Shown here piece by piece: positions 61,872 through 61,991 of a stretch of 61,991 nt of DNA. This DNA is from Pseudomonadota bacterium (GTDB lineage: Bacteria; Pseudomonadota; Alphaproteobacteria; Micropepsales; Micropepsaceae): positions 1 to 61,991 of the forward strand of contig JAFEEQ010000019.1 of the NCBI GenBank assembly GCA_018241025.1. Direction: 5' to 3'. The position numbers and the translations under genes were made by a program. The notes under the pieces are model-generated. The model saw nothing but the letters and a program-made list of their open reading frames with translations, had not been told where the DNA came from and ran no database searches. The stretch's first letter is position 1; the number at the start of each line of letters is the position of its first letter.

Positions 61872-61991
61872 GGTCCGGACTCAATTAGGTCCACCAGATT
61901 AGTGTTGCGGCGATGAGGACTGCAGACAGAAAGGTGTCTGCCCGCTTGTCGTATCGGGTTGCGATGCGTCGGAAGTCCTTGAGCCGGCAGA
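61871..61991 (-). mobile_element. IS5-family insertion sequence, left end (partial)
   Basis: The end GGGTCCGGACTCAATTA looks like a terminal inverted repeat, preceded by CTA, a usual target for this group. The rest of the element lies beyond the window edge. It carries the end of a transposase gene on the minus strand. Confidence 0.7.
61885..61991 (-). CDS. IS5-family transposase, C-terminal fragment
   Basis: The minus strand encodes CRLKDFRRIATRYDKRAD and then TFLSAVLIAATLIWWT before a TAA. RLKxFRRIATRYDK and the short hydrophobic IAATxIWWT end are the hallmark of the C-terminal end of IS5-group DDE transposases. Only 35 codons are visible, the catalytic residues except the last Glu region being outside the window, so activity cannot be judged. 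Confidence 0.85.
   Translation of the reverse strand, partial: CRLKDFRRIATRYDKRADTFLSAVLIAATLIWWT

Overview
The window is GC-rich, densely packed chromosomal DNA that looks alphaproteobacterial. The signs are lone DUF2093 and DUF4170 genes, a METTL20-type ETF-beta lysine methyltransferase, divergent rsmE/ubiA, the order cysQ-like, DUF4170, MsbA-like, waaA, lpxK, lpxL-like, and many ATGA/GTGA overlaps between genes. The genus cannot be read from the sequence; a Micropepsaceae/Rhizomicrobium-like organism is only a guess. No rRNA, tRNA or CRISPR array was seen.

Layout. 0-11 kb: rRNA methylation (rsmE), ubiquinone (ubiA, ubiD), a desaturase, rsgA, an ETF-type methyltransferase, a divergent pair of citrate-synthase-like genes (one fused to a helix-turn-helix) around a palindromic spacer, a NeuD-like acetyltransferase and an amino-acid permease. 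11-19 kb: MAPEG, pmbA, then a lipid A/Kdo cluster. 19-25 kb: xseA, DUF2093, M23 peptidase and a TPR/hydrolase protein on the minus strand, then purD. 24.3-29.5 kb: a HAD hydrolase, an APH-like kinase and an acyl-CoA dehydrogenase, the three domains of human ACAD10 as separate genes, with a PAS histidine kinase between. 29.9-30.6 kb: an AbrB/Doc toxin-antitoxin pair. 30.6-33.1 kb: a copper-type divergon (Met-rich outer-membrane protein and CsoR facing a glutaredoxin-MauE fusion across two G-tract operators). 33-35.4 kb: PAP2, TerC and an FkbM methyltransferase.

35.42-38.23 kb is a visibly AT-richer mini-island. It holds a 204-aa tyrosine recombinase and, on the opposite strand, a two-gene operon of a TIR-like (PF10137-type) protein and a nucleoside-phosphorylase-superfamily protein. 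Copies of a 16-bp sequence in inverted orientation, each part of a GAACA-N13-TGTTC dyad, bracket it. This is the best candidate in the window for an undescribed system, most likely a phage-defence cassette.

38.2-45.5 kb: a decayed GFA gene, glutathione-linked enzymes, a sulfatase, an MBL hydrolase, tadA and rluB. 45.5-47.2 kb: a Cyc2-like porin-cytochrome next to a HiPIP, behind an FNR-type box, a possible extracellular electron uptake module. 47.2-55 kb: ChbG/GNAT, an MFS exporter, GFA, a beta-propeller, an SDR, a CDF transporter and pdxH. 55.2-60.6 kb: an 800-aa acyltransferase-SGNH protein with an Rpf-like C-terminal domain lacking its catalytic Glu, an exported SGNH hydrolase, a Sel1 lipoprotein and a DnaJ protein. 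The right edge enters an IS5-family element. Several intergenic spaces carry palindromic repeats whose stems differ in sequence but keep pairing.
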